Shown one piece after another: positions 19,233 to 32,500 of a DNA stretch of 64,000 nt. The stretch spans positions 300,588,362 to 300,652,361 of the forward strand of contig CM022303.1 of the NCBI GenBank assembly GCA_011799875.1, in the 5' to 3' direction. Source of the DNA: Thinopyrum elongatum (Eukaryota; Streptophyta; Magnoliopsida; Poales; Poaceae). Both the position numbers and the translations under genes were made by a program. Below the pieces are notes generated by a model. It was not told where the DNA came from. It did no database searches and worked only from the letters and a program-made list of their open reading frames with translations. The first letter of the stretch is position 1, and each line of letters opens with the position of its first letter.

Positions 19233-21010
19233 ATCCTTCTTCTTGACAAAGAGAGAAGGTGCTCCCCAAGCAGAGGTAGTTGGTTGAATGAAACCCTTGC
19301 GAAGTAAATCGTCGATTTCCTCCTTAAGTTCAAGGAATTCATGCGTCGGAATCTTATAAGGTCGTTTGGCAATAGGAGTGGTGCCTGGTTTCAAATCGAT
19401 GACAAATTCGACAGCTCTAACAGGGGTACTCCTGGAAGTTCTTCTAGAAAGACATCTTGGAAGTCGCAAACGACTGGAATGTTTTCAATTCCCTTAAGAG
19501 GTGATGCATTTAACGCATTTAAGAAATAAATCCAGGCTTCGGAATTTTGAACAAGACAAGCATAGTAGCTTAGTATCTCATTTGAAGGATGTAGGAGATG
19601 GACAGTTTTAGTGGCACAAACGATTGAAGCTGTATGCGTTTTCAAGCAATCCATTCCCAGAATGAGGTCAATATTGGAAGACTTCAAAACAATGGGAGAG
19701 ACATGGAATTCCAACCCTTCAATTTCAATGGTGACATTGTGGCTAACCATTGAGGTTCGGCATTGGCCCACAGGGGTGTGTACCACTAGTGGAGTGTTCA
19801 TCTCTTCGTATTTAATGCCATGCATGAATGCAAAATCTTCTGATATGAAAGAATGTGATGCTCTTGAATTGAATAAAACAGAAGATAGTACTGAATTAAC
19901 AAGAAGAGTACCCATCACAGTAGCAGGTTAGTCTTGAGCTTCATTCATATCAATGTGGTTAGCCTGACCACGACCATATAAAGGTCTGACATTGTTGTTG
20001 TGGGGCTGGCTGCTACCACGGCCATGGCCATGACCAGTTGAAGGGAGTAAAATCTAGTTCTGATTCTGATAGCATTCTCTGGCATGGTGACCTGGACGCC
20101 CCCACTTGAAGAACAACCCATCATTGGGACAAGGAGCAGGAGCTCGGGGAGGTGCAACTTGAAGTCTTGGTTGCCTTGGTGGTGGAGGAGGCAGGCGAGG
20201 TGCAACATAGGACGGCCTTGCTGCAGGGGCAGCTGGACGATAGATGTTGTGGGGGATCCATATCCGAAGCTTCTATGCTGACGAGCCCGAAGATGAGCCA
20301 ACGTCACGGTTGCGCTTGAGGGCTTCCTTGTGTTCCTACAGACCAGTCTCAACCTGAATGGCCTTGTTCACCAAGGTGGCGAAGTTAGTGAAATCTTGAA
20401 CAAGGAGCGCGAGCTTAATATCAGGTTGAAGTCCTTGATGAAACTTTTCCTATCGGCGAGCATCAGTAGCGATGTCCTCTTCAGCATAGCGGGACAAGTC
20501 AAGGAACTCCCACTGACAAGCATCCACAACCTTGTTGCCCTGTTGAGGTTGCGGAACTCTCGCTTCTTCCTATCCATCATTCCCTGAGGAATGTAGTGGG
20601 CACGGAAGGTAGCTTGGAACTCTAGCTAGGAAATGATGGTTCCAGCAGGTAGTCAATGCCTGTGACTGTCCCACCATTGAGCAGCGGAACCCTTGAGGAA
20701 ATAGGATGCGGAAGTGACATAGTTGGCAGGGTCAACATTAGCAGACTCCAACTCATAAGCGATGTTGCGGAGCCAGTCATCAGCATCAAGGGCTGAGTTG
20801 AACTGCGATAGATAGCAGGGTTGAGGCGCATAAATTCTTGCAGAGTTAGTGGGGCTGGCTACTGATTCATATTGGGTCGCGAAAACTGAGCCATGGGCCC
20901 TTCAATAAATTGGCAGTACAGCTCAAACTGTTGTATCATTCCAGCCATATATTCGGGCGGTGGTGGGTTGTTGGCACCACGGCCACGACCACCTGGTCTA
21001 ACCCTCTTGC
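19233..21010 (-). pseudogene. Element B gag-protease-RT, degenerate
   Basis: The Gypsy polyprotein is broken into several frames. Gag begins around RPGGRGRGANNPPPPEYM (21010-20955) and includes LTLQEFMRLNPAIYRSS (about 20845-20800) and a capsid-like region with MMDRKKREFRNL (20580). The zinc knuckle around 20050-20125 reads FFKWGRPGHHARECY: both leading cysteines are lost, so it cannot bind zinc. The protease (19918-19391) has FNSRASHSFISEDFA where Gypsy proteases have an Asp-Ser/Thr-Gly triad, so the catalytic Asp and Gly are gone; ILGMDCL is retained. The RT start (about 19391-19233) has KPGTTPIAKRPYKIP and GFIQPTTSAWGAPSLFVKKK, then stops at the CACTA insertion. The order gag-PR-RT fits Gypsy; Tekay/Del affiliation is inferred. 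Confidence 0.8.
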
Positions 21011-21659
21011 TAAAATGTAACAAGGATAGTTTAGCATTGAGCAGTTGCACAGAGATCGATCGAATCATTCATGAGGCAACATGCACAAAGAAAGAAGTGC
21101 GATAGATACATATAGTAGTCAAGCATGTCATACTGATCCATACATAAAGTCGATTACAAGCCAGTAGTACAAGTTCGGAAAGGGAAATCATCTAAACCAA
21201 CTAGGCGGCACACAGGCACGCGGTGGAGGGATACAACAACAGGACATAGCGATATGCTACATCAACATCGGGGAAAACCTCTTAAGCCAGGTAGCTGCAG
21301 GTGACGATGAAGCAGATTGCCCTTGATATGAGGGGCCTGCGCTCCGTGAACACTCTGGTGCAGAACCTGGTCCTGGACTGGAAAAAGAGGTCCACGTGGA
21401 GGAATACTACCTCCAACAGCAGGCCACTCAAGACCTGGTGGCAGCTCTGTCTTGCGCGGGTAAAAGATGTACTCAGGATGTATCCTCATGCTGACTACTG
21501 GCAGCAATTGTGTTAGAGTGTCGTAGAGATGAGTATGAGTGGCGTACAACTCGACAGCAAGAGCCCGGACAGTGCGATCGAGAAACTCAAGGTACTGAAC
21601 CAAAACCTACAGGTCGTAACGACGGATCACGTAGGGATAAAGACAACAGTGTAGTACCC

Positions 21660-21925
21660 ACTCTCATCCCCTGCTGGGATATACAGGATGTATATGAACC
21701 CAGTCTCCTCCAAGCAATTCAGTGATGGAGATATCTTGCCGATGAAAGATACGAACCACAGTGTGGTACTGCTCCTGGTTGAACTCGCGGTAGTCCTCGT
21801 AAATAGTGTACTGGGGGTACCAGCGATATCCCAGCCTGGTCAAGAGATCGACCAGAATAGCCGGGAACCCATTCGCATCAACAGCCATAGTCTGGCGTAC
21901 GATCTGCCTTGCGGGACGTATCTGA
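21660..21925 (-). pseudogene. Leader ORF upstream of gag in element B (remnant)
   Basis: A frame reading MAVDANGFPAILVDLLTRLG and ending near HPVYPSRG at 21664 lies between primer site and gag. It is preceded by TTTTATTTCAG (about 21925-21935), a good 3' splice site, so the leader may have been spliced. I know similar sequences as a multi-copy uncharacterised protein in wheat, but I recognise no domain. Downstream fragments of the same reading continue to about 21262 with stops and frameshifts. Confidence 0.45.
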
Positions 21926-22236
21926 AATAAAAGAGTTCAAAGATGTCAAATGAGAGTGTGTGCTTCATTCAATATAGATTCAAAGAAATAGTTGCGGATA
22001 ATCCAGCTCTCCGGGTGGATGTGATCACGAGATCCTAATGTTAGAGTTAGTAAAATCTTTAACCCAAATAGAAGAGAGATCAGAATCCCAGAGTAAAGGA
22101 GAGGAATAAATATCCTAATCCCAACCATTTGCGATGTGGGCCTGTAAGCCACACAGCAATGTTAGTAAAATAGTTTTTCAAAGACTAGACTCAACTTCGG
22201 CCAAGTAGTTGGAAAGGGGCTTCCTACAGGCAGTCA

Positions 22237-22251
22237 GCTCTGATACCAACT
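22237..22251 (-). other. Element B primer-binding site (initiator tRNA-Met)
   Basis: On the minus strand TTGGTATCAGAGC begins two bases after the LTR end (22252), the classic plant tRNA-Met primer site. It fixes the orientation of B. Confidence 0.85.
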
Positions 22252-23847
22252 TGTGACGCCCCCGACTTAATCATGCACTAATCATACACGCAAGTGCGCA
22301 CAATCAAGATCAGAGACTCACGGGAAGATATCACAACACAACTCTAGACACAAATTAAAGTCATACAGCTTTGTATTACAAGTCAGGGCCATGGAGGCTC
22401 GAATACATAAGTCAGCGGAAGCAACAACGTCTGAGTACAAACATAAGTAAACAAGTTTGCCTTAAGAAGACTAGCAAAATAATGATAACTAGATCGAAAA
22501 GGCGCAGGCCTCCTACCTGGGGCCTCCTAACTACTCCTGGTCATCGACGGTCTCCATGTAGTAGTAGGCTCCATCGGGGTAGTATTAGTAGTCGGCGGGA
22601 TCAGCTGGCTCCTGGGCTCTGTCATCTGATCGCAACAAATGGGTAGAGGTGAAGAAGGTAGCAAAGTAATCGTGAGTACTCATCCAAAATACTCGCAAGA
22701 CTTACATCAGATCTATACTAAGTATGCATCGGTATCAAAGGAATGGGGGTATATCTTTGGACTACACTGCAGAAATGCTAGAATAGAGGGAAGGCCTAGC
22801 CTATCGAAGACTAGCATCTTGCAGTGCCTTGCAGCATTAGAAGAGTGCAGATTAGCATAACATAAGTAATAAGTATGTATTAGCAATGCCCAGAGATCCT
22901 TCCTCAACTCCCTGCGAGAAAGCGATCCAGGAGCCATCATATCCATTTTGTGTCTCCAGTATCCAGTTCTAGTTGTAGTAGATCGGGATACAATCCCGAG
23001 CGTCCGTTATTGTGGACACGGCTATTAGAATAGATAAACTTCCCTGCAGGGGTGCACCAACTTACCCAATACGCTCGATTAACTCCGGCCGGACACACTT
23101 TTTCGGGTCATGTCCGGCCTCGGCTGATCGAGACACCATAGTCCTACCTAGGCTCAACCGAGAGGTCAGCACGCCAGTCTAAATCCTAAGTGTGCAGGGG
23201 TCATGGGCCAATCACCCTAAGCACTCCCGCATGTTGTGAGCACGGTCGGGATCAGTCCTGGCTAGCTCTTTATACAAAGCAGGTGCTTACGCGGACCATC
23301 CGGGCGCGTGTCGCTCAACTGTGATGTTTTGTAGAGCTTTCGAGAGAATCGGGCGATGCCAAGTGCCCATACTTATTCCCGCATGGTGGTTAGTGCGAAT
23401 AGGCCAGAGGCCTACTCAGATCACATATCCAAACCGTTAGTGTACGTATTGGGAGCGCGCAGAGACGATCAGTGATCCTGTCGCCCCGTCTTGAGGACTT
23501 ACGACAGGGATCAAGCCTGTCCCTCTCTAGGGCGGTCTGCCTGCCCGGCCGTGCCTCGTAATTATCTCGCTGGTACCCTCCAGGTCAAGCCGACTCACAA
23601 GAGACTATCAGCAACTCAGGTCCACCTCTACCGGGGTGGTACCGCCCATCCCTTCAGTCCCACAACACCAGTAAAAGGGTAACAGGTAAAGGTAACAGTG
23701 TGTCCATGTCATCAAGGGGGAAATCCGCGGAATCACCCTCGATGGATTCCCACTCGATGTAACCGTCAAAGTGAACTTGGAAGAATCGCCCTCGATAGGT
23801 TCACACTTGAGGGGCTTCACGACAAAGGCATCATCGGAGGTGGTGAA

Positions 23848-26800
23848 TGTGGCACCCCAGCTCAGAGCAACCGGTTTACCTTGCATTGCCAGCCCAGAGA
23901 CCATGTCCTCTGGCAATACACAACAACTTGGTACAGAAAAACAACTGCTTTATTGATCTCTTGCGGGAACATATGTTCGATGATACATAAGGAAGCGAGG
24001 CCAAGCGGCACACACGGTGCTGCTGCACTTATGTAAATTATTTAGTAGACATAACAGGGGCCTCGATGACAACGATACAGCTACACGACAGCGGAATGAC
24101 GATGTAGTAGAACTCCATCTCACAGGGACACTGCTAGGACACGGCCTAGACTGCGATGAATGATGAAACTCTGACTCCGGGTACAGCTTCTCCTGAAACT
24201 GGCATGACACGCCAGGTGAGTACTTTGATTGTACTTGCAAGCTCACGACAAGCAAAGCAAATATGACAAACAATAACATGATATTTAATCAGGTTAAATG
24301 CAAGAACATGACATGCTGCTCATGAAGTGTATGTGACCAGATCACACGGTCCCTCGGACCAACTTACCATCTTGGTTACCTTGTAACCACATTCATCAAC
24401 TTACTACGATGATCCCCACCGGATCACATTTGATACCAGCTCGATGATCAACACATGATCACCAACAATAGCATGTGCCAAAAAGATATCATTAGTGTGC
24501 AAGTTAATTATTTCTGTTGACCCACGGTGTGACCTACTACGAACTGTGTCCATAACCGAGGACGCGGCTATCGGTAGATTATACACTCTACAGAGGTTAG
24601 TACACTGTACCCACACCACAAAACCCATGGCCTCGCACTCCCATTCGGGTGGACCAACGGTGTTCCGACAAAACCAATCTATTGCATGACACTCTCCTGG
24701 CCACTCCGACCAACTCCCCTTTAATTTGGGCTAAGTCATGGGTGGCCCCGGATGCCACTCTGGACATCTGCCACCTTCCTGGCCGGCCACCGTCATGGCA
24801 AAACAAAAACGGTCCCAAACAGGGACAATGGTACCAAACAACTATGGGCACACAAGATTATGCCTGCCTACCGGGCAGGATAGCGCAAGCGCATAACCTT
24901 CCCTAGTTGGAGGCACCGGCGAGAGACATGACAATAGACCGAATTAGGGCCTTCCGATAAAGACAAATGTGGTTGCACTGGGAAGCTCGATTCGGTGGCA
25001 CCTTGACTCGATCAGCAGCATATTCAAGTTGGATTATAATCATGTTTAACTTGAAAGAAATAATTCGAGTCATAGTATGCCATGACATGCACATGCAATG
25101 AATCATGATACTAAGAGCATCAACATAATCAAGAGCATGTAAAGTAATTCCTACTGAGTATACTACCAAGATACCAAGCATTCTATTGTAACAACATAGC
25201 ATGAAAGAAAAACTAGCACAAGTTGAATTAGTTGAATTAAATAAATGCTATAATAGGACTTTAATTCCAATAAAATCATTGCCATTGCAATGCCAGCTTT
25301 GCAAATGATTGTTGTGGCTTGCCTTAGTTCAGAGGAGGGTCACAGAACTCTTAGTCCTCTTCAAGGCAAGTTGATCCTTCTGAAAATAATTAAAAAGCCA
25401 AAAACAAAATGTCACATAAAGCATTTTATTTCACCAGAAAATATCTACAACAGATAAAATTCTCAAATTTTGCATGCAGAAAGAAGAGCTCATAACAAAG
25501 TTTTTGCAAAAAGAATAATCTCGTTTGGACTTATAGTTTAGGAGATATCAGTGGGAGTTTGGATAAAATATTTGAATTTAAACTGAAAATACAAAATACC
25601 AGAGAGCGCCACGTCAAAGGAGTATTCCAAGATTACGCCTCCACTCATACCTCTTCGGGAATGAGAGAGAGAGAGAGAGAGGCTGACGGGTGGGTCCCCT
25701 TGTCAGGTCTGAGGGAGAGAGAGAGAACAGAGGGCGGCGGCTCTGACGTCGGTGGTTCTCTGGCGTGGAGGCCATGGCGACTACCGGCAAGGAGAGAGAT
25801 GGGTGTAGCTCAGTGAGATGAACACACACGTACCCGTAGCAAGGGCAAAGGTGGTTGGACGGCGTCGGCACGGTCATCTCCAGAGACAGCGGGCAGCGGA
25901 GCTCGTTGGAGATGTCGTTTTCGGTGGAGTTCCGACAAACCAAGGGTGCCGTCGTGGTCAGGAGAACCTCACGAGCTCAACGGAGGAGGAGGGCAGGGTC
26001 GAGGGGCACCGGAGCGAGTGGATGGTCGAAGGGGATCTGCGGCCAACTCTGGCAAGGATCGGCGGCTAGAGGCCCGCCTGGCCTTGCCGCGATGAAGAAC
26101 TACTCGATTTGTGGCCAGAGGAGGAGGATGGAATGGTTAGAACGGCTCGGGGAGGGCTGTATATATAGGCGGCGAGGAGGCTGAGCTCGAGGCTGCCAGA
26201 GAGGGTTCTTGAGAGGAGAGAGGTGAAGAGAGAGCTCAGGCTCGATGAGATAGCTCACTGGAGATTGTCCAAACACAGTGGAGAGGAACGACCAAGCAAC
26301 AGGGCATGGGGTGTGATGCCTCGATCACGCGTGGGCACTGTGCTATCTGCTCCGTCGCGTCCGCGTCCACCGTGCAGGATGCCGGCATCGGGGAGTGGCA
26401 GAGGATAGCTGGGAGGAAGAGTTCGAAGGTGCAGAGGGTCCAGGACAAGCGGTGGTGGCGGGGGGCGAGCGCATGGGCAAGGGCAGAGGGGTCGCGATGC
26501 GCAGAGCGCGCCGACTGCCTGTTGAACACCCTGTTTCCACGCGGTCACCACGTGCCCTGGTGCAACGTGGTGCACCAGGGCAGCCAGACCATGTCTAGGC
26601 TCTAGTCCTTTCAGCACCAAGCCTCTGGATACTATTGGTTTGCCACAGAGACGACCAGACGCGACTGAAGCTTGTTGGCAAGTTTCTGGTAAAAAACTGT
26701 TGAAGGAACTTGCGAGAATTCTACAGAGAGTTAGAGTATGAAACTTGGTGGATAAGCTTCTGGTTGGAAGGTAGTCATGTGATTAAAATTTCAGCTCAAA

Positions 26801-27236
26801 ATGATCAAGCAAAAATGCACTTGCTTCACAAAGTGCCTCTACTGACCAGAACTGAAAATATTTTCCTGAGCCAAATTTCTCCACATGACTATGGAATATT
26901 TTTGCATAGGAAGGTGAGACATGGCCCAAAGAATATTAGGGAATTTATTGGGAATTTTCTGAGCCATAAAAATGAGGGTTGCTTCATAGTAGAAGGAGAA
27001 AATACTCATTTTCAGAGGGAAAATGAATATTTTGCCATTTAAGAAAATTATTCTATGGCATGATCTTGAGAGGGATGAAGTCAAGAGATGATTTGAGAGT
27101 GCAAGAATCCACTTGGAAGAAAATAAAAAAAAATCTCAAGTGGCAAGTCCAAAAGAGTTGACTGAAATTTCAAATGCCAAACCAAATATTCTATAAATCC
27201 CAGAAAAAGAAAAATGGTGAAATCCAGGCTGTCATA
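23848..27236 (-). mobile_element. Solo LTR C (3.4 kb)
   Basis: It is flanked by the 5-base duplication GTGAA (23843-23847 and 27237-27241). The plus-strand ends are TGTGGCACCCC and GGCTGTCATA; read on the minus strand the LTR starts with a mutated TG (TATGACAGCC) and ends GGGGTGCCACA. There is no primer site, polypurine tract or coding region, so this is a solo LTR left by recombination between two LTRs. GC-rich plus-strand frames at 25559-26620 with a GA microsatellite (about 25664-25681) are probably leader DNA, not genes. The family was not identified; a Gypsy type with long LTRs is likely. Confidence 0.75.
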
Positions 27237-27857
27237 GTGAAAGAGGAATCACCCTTGGTAACCCACAATGACTAGCTATGCTACAGAGGTATCATCAGGA
27301 GTGAGGTAGGAGGTATCACCCTCGGCACTCGGTAGTAGCTCTGTAGAGTCGTACAACTAAGGGGGGTGTGCGGTGATGTGTCGGTCTCTACATGTTGATC
27401 ACATTGATTGAGTCATCCGGTAGCAAGGCAGGGCAACACGGACAAGGATGTTGGGTCACTAATGGATCACTAACCAACCTATACTAATCATATAGGATAA
27501 CAGGTAAAGTAGCAACAACAGGTTACAAAAGCAGGCTATGCATCAGAATAGGAGCTATCGAACAACAGTAGCAAAATCTAATGCAAGTATGAGAGAGAAA
27601 GAATGGGTGATACGGGAATGATCAAGGGGGCTTTGCTTGCCTAGAAGCTCTACTGAAAGGGGCAGGTCGTCAGGAGTGTAGTTGAACTCGGGAGCAGCGT
27701 CGGTCTCGGGGTCTACCGGAGAGAAGAGGGGGAAGAAACAATAAATATAAAGAAAACAAATGCATCACGATGCATGACATGGCAATATGCTTTGCTAGGG
27801 GTGACCTATTGCAGTGCTACGCATTACAGACGGAGTGGGAAAATATATGTGGATATT

Positions 27858-29426
27858 TGTTGGGGAACATTGCATGGGAAACAAAAATTTTCCTACGCTG
27901 ACCAAGATCAATCTAGGAGATGACCATCTATGAGAGGAGAGATTGGATCTACATACCCTTGTAGATCGCTAAGTGGAAGCGTTAAGGAACACGGTTGATG
28001 TAGTCAAACGTCTTCGCGATCCAATCACGATCCGTCCCGCGAACTCCCGATCCAAGTGCCGAATGGACGGCACCTCCGTGTTCAACACACGTACGGCTTG
28101 ATGACGCCTTCACCTCCTTGATCCAGCGAGCAATGGTGAAGTAGTAGCTAGAGTCCTCCGACAGCACGACGGCGTGGTGGCGCTGGTGGCGGCGGAATCT
28201 TAGCAGAGCTTCGCTAAGCACTACAGAGAGGAAGAGGGATGGAAGGGAGAGGAAGAGGCAGCACCGTGGCATAGATATGTGCTCTAGGGTGTGGCTGCCA
28301 TCTCTCTACCTCTCTATATATAGGGGAAGGGAGGAGGGGGTGGCGCCCCTAGGGGGGCGACGGCCAGGTGAGGCCTTTCGGTCATGCTGATCATCACCCG
28401 GTACCCCCTGAACAATTCCGAACTCCAATACCCTTTGTCCAATATATCAATCTTCACCTCCGGACCATTCTGGAGTTCCTCGTCACATCCGGATCTCATC
28501 GGGGACTCCGAACAACCTTCGGTAACCACCATAATGACTCAACTATACTTATATCATCACCAAACATTAAGTGTGTAGACCCTGCGGGTTCGAGAACTAT
28601 GCTGACATGACTGAGACACCTCTACGGTCAATAACAAATAGCGAGACCTGGATTCCCATATTGGTTCCTACATATTCTACGAAGATCTTATCGGTCGAAC
28701 CTCGATGTTAAGGATTCAGCTAATCTCGTATGTAGTTCCCTTTGTCTATCAGTATGTTACTTGCCCGAGATTCGATCGTTGGTATCTCCATAACTAGTTC
28801 AATCTCATTAGCGGCAAGTCTCTTTACTCGTTCCGTAATACAAGATCCCGTGGCTAAACCATTAGTCACATTGCTTGCAAGCTTATTGTGATGTTGTATT
28901 ACCGAGTGGGCCCTGAGATACCTCTCCGTCATACGGAGTGACAAATCCCAGTCTTGATCCATGCCAACTCAACACACACCCTCGAATATACCTGTAGAGC
29001 ACCTTTATAGTCACCAAGTTACGTTGCGACATTTGGCACACAGAAGGTACTCCTCCGGTGTAAGTGAGTTGCATGATCTCATGGTCATAGGAACATATAC
29101 TTGACATGCAGAAAACGATAGCAATAAACTTGACACGATCATATGCTACGTTTATAGTTTGGGTCTTGTCCATCACACCATTCTCCTAATGATGTGATCC
29201 CGTTATCAAATGACAACTCATGTCCATTGCTAGGAAACCATAGCCATCTTTGATCAATGAGCTAGTCTGGTAGAGGCTTACTAGGGACATGTTGTTGTCT
29301 ATGTATCCACACATGTATCTAAGTTTCCGATCAATACAATTCTAGCATGGATAATAAATGATTATCATGAACAAGGAAATATGATAATAACCAATTTATT
29401 ATTGCCTCTAGGGCATATTTCCAACA
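27858..29426 (-). repeat. Element D 3' LTR
   Basis: The LTR is 1569 bp. TATATATA at 28315-28322 is the likely TATA box on the minus strand. It is 196 bp shorter than its partner because a GC-rich block present at about 34995-35212 is missing. The minus strand ends in GTTCCCCAACA at 27858. Confidence 0.85.
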
Positions 29427-29580
29427 GTCTCCTACTTGCACTGGAGTCAATAATCTAGTTCACATCGCCATGTGATTAACACTCATAGTTCACATCGCCA
29501 TGTGACTAACACCCAAAGAGTTTACTAGAGTCAATAATCTAGTTGACATCACCATGTGATTAACACTCAATGAGTTCTGG
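29427..29580 (-). repeat. Element D polypurine tract and triple palindromic repeat
   Basis: The polypurine tract is next to the LTR (29427-29440). Three copies of the palindrome TCACATCGCCATGTGA or close variants follow at 29460-29475, 29490-29505 and 29544-29559, with neighbouring bases also repeated. This is non-coding. Confidence 0.65.
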
Positions 29581-32500
29581 GGTTTGATCATGTTATGCTT
29601 GTGAGAGAGGTTTTAGTCAACGGGTCTGCAACATTCAGATCGGTATGTACTTCACAAATCTCTATGTCATATCGTAGATACTGCTACCACGCTCCACTTG
29701 GAGCTATTCCAAAATGGTTGCTCCACTATACATATCCAGTTTTCTACTCAGCGTCATTCGGATAGGTGTTAAAGCTTGCATTGATGTAACCCTTTACGCC
29801 AAACTATTTATCACTTCCATAACCGAGAAACATTTCCTTATTCCTCCAAGGATAATTTTGACCGCTGTCCAGTGATCCACTCCTGGATCACTCTTGTACC
29901 CCCTTGCCAGACATGTGGCAAGGCACACATCAGGTGCGGTACATAGCATGGCATATCATATAGAACCTATGCTAAGGCATAGGGGATGACCTTCATCCTT
30001 TCTCTTTCTTCTACCATGGTCGAGCTTTGAGTCTTACTCAACTTCACACCTTACAACTCAGGCAAGAACCCCTTCTTGGACTGATCCATTTTGAACTTCT
30101 TCAAAATCATGTCAAGTTATGTGCTCTGTGAAAGTCTTATCAGGCGTCTTGATCTATCTCTATAGATCTTGATGCCCAACATGTAAGCAGCTTTACCCAG
30201 GTCTTCCTTTGAAAAACTCCTTTCAAACAACCCTTTATGCTTTCTAGAATTTCTACATCATTCCCGATCAACAATATGTCATCCACATATACTTATCAGA
30301 AATGTTGTAGTGCTCCCACTCACTTTCTTGCAAATACAAGTTTCTCGCAAACTTTGTATAAACCCAAAAGCTTTGATCACCTCATCAAAGCGTATATTCC
30401 AACTCCGAGATGCTTGCTCCAGTCCATAGAAGGATCGCTGGAGCTCGCATACCTTTTCGCATCCTTAGGATCGACAAAACCTTCTGGTTGTATCACATAC
30501 AACCTTACCTTACGGAAACCGTCAAGGAAACTTTGTTTTGACATCCATCTGCCAGATTTTGTAATCTGAAAATGCAGCAACTGCTAACATAATCCCAACA
30601 GACTTTAGCATCTCTACGAGTGAGAAAGTCTCATCATAGTTAACTCCTTGAACTTGTAGGAAACCCTTTGCGACAAGTCGAGCTCTATAAATGGTGACAT
30701 TACCATCAGTGTCAGTTTTCTTCTTAAAGATCCATTTATTCTCAATGGCTTGCCAATCATTGGGCAAGTCCACCAAAGTCCATACTCTGTTCTCATACAT
30801 GGGTCCTATCTCGGATTTCATGGATCCTAGCCATTTGTTGGAATCCGGGCCCACCATCGCTTCTCCATAGCTCGTAGGTTCATCGTTGTCCAACAACATG
30901 ACCTCTAAGACAGGGTTACCGTACCACTCAGGAGTAGTACGTATCCTTGTCGACCTACGAGGTTCGATAGTAACTTGATCCGAAACTTCATGATCACTAT
31001 CATTAGCTTCCTCCTCAACTGACGTAGGTGTCACAGAAACATCTTTCTGCGCTTCACTACTCACTGGTTGAAGTAAAGGTTCAACAACCTCATCAAGTTC
31101 TATCTTCCTCCCACTCAATTCTTTCGAGAGAAACTCTTTCTCGAGAAAGGACCCGTTCTTAGCGAGAAACACTTTGCCCTCGGATCTGAGATAGAAGGTA
31201 TGCCCAATCGTCTCCTTTGGGTATCCTATGAAGATCCATTTGTCCACTTTGGGTTCGAGCTTTATCAGGCTGAAGCCTTTTCACATAAGCGTCGCAGCCC
31301 CAAACCTTAAGAAACGACAACTTAGGTTTCTTACCAAACCATAATTCATACGGTGTCGTCTCAACGGATTTAGATGGTGCCCTATTTAAAGTGAATGTAG
31401 TTGTCTCTAATGCATAACCCCAAAACGATAGTGATATATCGGCAAGAGACATCATAGAACGCACCATTACACTGTGGTGTTCCAGGCGACTTCAGTTGTG
31501 AAACAATTCCACATTTTCTTAAGTGATTGCCAAACTCATAACTCAGATACTCTCCCCTTCAATCATATTGTAGGAATTTGATCTTCTTGTTACGATGATT
31601 CTCAACTTCACTCTGAAATTGCTTGAACTTTTCAGACATTTTAGACTTATGCTTCATCAAGTAAATATACCCATATCTACTCAAATCATCGGTGAAGGTG
31701 AGAAAGTAATGATATCCACCGCACGCGTCAACACTCATCGGGCCGCACACATCAGTATGTATGATTTCCAACAAGTCAATTGCCCGTTCCATTGTTCCGG
31801 AAAACGGGGTTTTGGTCATCTTGCCCATGAGGCATGGTTCACATGTGTCAAGTGATTCAAAATCAAGTGACTCCAAAAGTCCATCAGCATGGAGTTTCTT
31901 CATGCGCTTTACACAAACATGACCTAAGCGGTAGCACCATAAGAAAGTGGTATTATCATTATCAACTCTACATCTTTTGGCCTCAATGTTATGAACATGT
32001 GTATCACTATGATCGAGATTCAATAAACCATTCACCTTGGGTGCATGACCATAGACGGTATTATTCATGTAAACAGAATAACCATTATTCTTTGACTTAA
32101 ATGAATAACCGTATTGCAATAAACATGATCTAATCATGTTCATGCTCAACGCAGACACCAAATAACATTTATCTAGGTTCAACACTAATCCCGAAGGTAG
32201 AGGGAGTGTGCGATGGTGATCACATCAACCTTGGAAACACTTCCAACACACATCATCACCTCGCCCTTAGCTAGTCTCCGTTTATTCCGTAGCTTTTGTT
32301 TCGAGTTACCAATATCAGCAATTGAACTGGTATCTAATACCCAGGTGCTACTAGGAGTACTAGCAAGGTACACATCAATAACACGTATATCAAATATACT
32401 TTTGTTGAAGTTGCCAGCCTTCTCGTCTATTGGGGTAGTTCCTCTACCAGTGACCGTTCCCCTTACAATAGAAGCACTTAGTCTCGGGTTTGGGTTCAAC

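Larger units (their letters stand above)
19233..22251 (-). mobile_element. Element B, internal region (primer site to start of RT)
   Basis: Minus-strand order from the 5' LTR is: primer site 22237-22249, leader ORF, gag, protease and the first part of reverse transcriptase, cut by CACTA J at 19232. The rest of pol and the 3' LTR are not in the window. The region from about 21010 to 21660 holds remnants of the leader frame, for example 21262-21603, with stops and frameshifts. Confidence 0.8.

Noticed and set aside
25559..26620. Long GC-rich frames and GA microsatellite in solo LTR C
   Set aside because: Overlapping frames on both strands, no domain, and located within an LTR with intact target duplication.
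29460..29559. Three spaced palindromic repeats resembling a CRISPR-like array
   Set aside because: Only three copies, unequal spacing, plant genome, and inside a Copia element.
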